Assembly (NCBI RefSeq): GCF_007421815.1
Contig: NZ_VLNT01000009.1
Location: 105,863 to 169,862 of the forward strand
DNA length: 64,000 nt
From: Aeromicrobium piscarium
GTDB lineage: Bacteria > Actinomycetota > Actinomycetes > Propionibacteriales > Nocardioidaceae
Direction: 5' to 3'
Part shown: piece by piece, positions 63,937-64,000 of the stretch
Numbering within the stretch: the stretch's first letter is position 1
How the letters are laid out: every line of letters starts with the position of its first letter
Made by a program: the position numbers and the translations under genes
The notes under the pieces: generated by a model
The model's input: the letters and a program-made list of their open reading frames with translations, nothing else
Told to the model about the DNA's origin: nothing
Database searches by the model: none

Positions 63937-64000
63937 CTAGTCGTTGTCTCGGTCGGCGGTCTCGCGGATGCTGGGCAGCGTCTCGATGCCGCGGTTGCGT
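63937..64000 (-). CDS. C-terminal end of an unidentified gene (truncated by window)
   Basis: A minus-strand frame is open from the window edge to a TAG at 63937-63939, encoding RNRGIETLPSIRETADRDND at the C-terminus. Only 20 residues are visible, so no family can be given. In similar elements a relaxase precedes the primase, which makes that a guess only. Confidence 0.45.
   Translation of the reverse strand, partial: RNRGIETLPSIRETADRDND

Larger units (their letters stand above)
38594..64000. mobile_element. Integrative and conjugative element (left part; right end outside window)
   Basis: From the tRNA-Gln gene to the window end the content changes to xis, a tyrosine integrase, SSB, a VirD4/TraG coupling ATPase, a VirB4-like ATPase, an SCO6880-like protein, a TrbL-like protein, pilin-like proteins, a cell-wall hydrolase, a ParB-like protein, a DUF2637 protein and a primase-polymerase. 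This is the type IV secretion-like actinobacterial ICE arrangement. Cargo units (CHAT protein; CmtR-CtpG) face against the transfer genes. At least 25 kb are present. The relaxase is not identified in the window. Confidence 0.85.

Noticed and set aside
63734..63940. Plus-strand open frame of 68 codons before the primase operon
   Set aside because: No ribosome site, no domain pattern and composition unlike the neighbouring genes; it lies in the presumed promoter gap.
38594..64000. Prophage
   Set aside because: No capsid, portal, terminase or tail genes; transfer ATPases and Prim-Pol fit an ICE.

Overview
The window is GC-rich (roughly two thirds G+C), densely coding DNA from an actinobacterium. 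The block HIT-phoH-ybeY-CNNM-(cytidine-deaminase-like)-era, with leuA, recO and uppS downstream, and FAH-gltX-tRNA-Gln, matches the actinobacterial core. leuA lying between era and recO points towards Propionibacteriales, but the genus cannot be settled from this sequence. There are no rRNAs, no CRISPR arrays and no recognisable transposases.

Region 1 (1 to about 15.1 kb) is an acyl-CoA catabolic island. It holds a TetR regulator cut by the window edge, a nitronate-monooxygenase-like flavoprotein, a thiolase-fold protein that looks more like an Ltp2-type retro-aldolase, a crotonase, a DUF35 OB-fold partner, an SDR without its usual catalytic pair, and an acyl-CoA dehydrogenase. A branched-chain-type ABC importer follows (two ATPases, two permeases, one lipoprotein) with a long-chain acyl-CoA synthetase embedded in it, then a PaaK-like ligase and an alpha/beta hydrolase. 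The layout suggests uptake, CoA activation and beta-oxidation or aldol cleavage of one hydrophobic carboxylic acid. The likely operators are two nested palindromes in the divergent thiolase/crotonase promoter.

Region 2 (15.2 to 38.6 kb) is core chromosome: rRNA maturation and GTPase genes, a PHP-domain protein, acylphosphatase, a MoxR-DUF58-transglutaminase operon, a glutathionyl-hydroquinone-reductase-like enzyme, two lipoproteins (one a frameshifted serpin), leuA with a leucine-codon leader peptide, recO, uppS, an FAH hydrolase, gltX and tRNA-Gln(CUG). Three intergenic gaps (21.1, 29.0 and 31.0 kb) carry locus-specific clusters of direct and inverted repeats that share a GAG[C/T]GGTG core.

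Region 3 (38.6 kb to the window end) is the left part of an integrative and conjugative element inserted at the 3' end of tRNA-Gln. In order it has xis, a tyrosine integrase, an accessory pocket with two convergent HNH-type proteins, SSB, a VirD4/TraG coupling ATPase, a VirB4-like ATPase, an SCO6880-like protein, a TrbL/VirB6-like protein, two paralogous pilin-like proteins, a large cell-wall hydrolase, a ParB-like protein, a DUF2637 protein and a primase-polymerase. The right end and most of the last gene (possibly the relaxase) are outside the window. Two cargo units interrupt the minus-strand transfer cluster in opposite orientation: a coiled-coil/CHAT-protease protein at 49 to 50 kb, and a CmtR-CtpG Cd/Pb-type metal sensor and efflux pump beside an isoprenylcysteine-methyltransferase-like membrane protein at 54 to 57 kb. 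The CHAT protein and the HNH pair are the best candidates for undescribed defence-like systems here.
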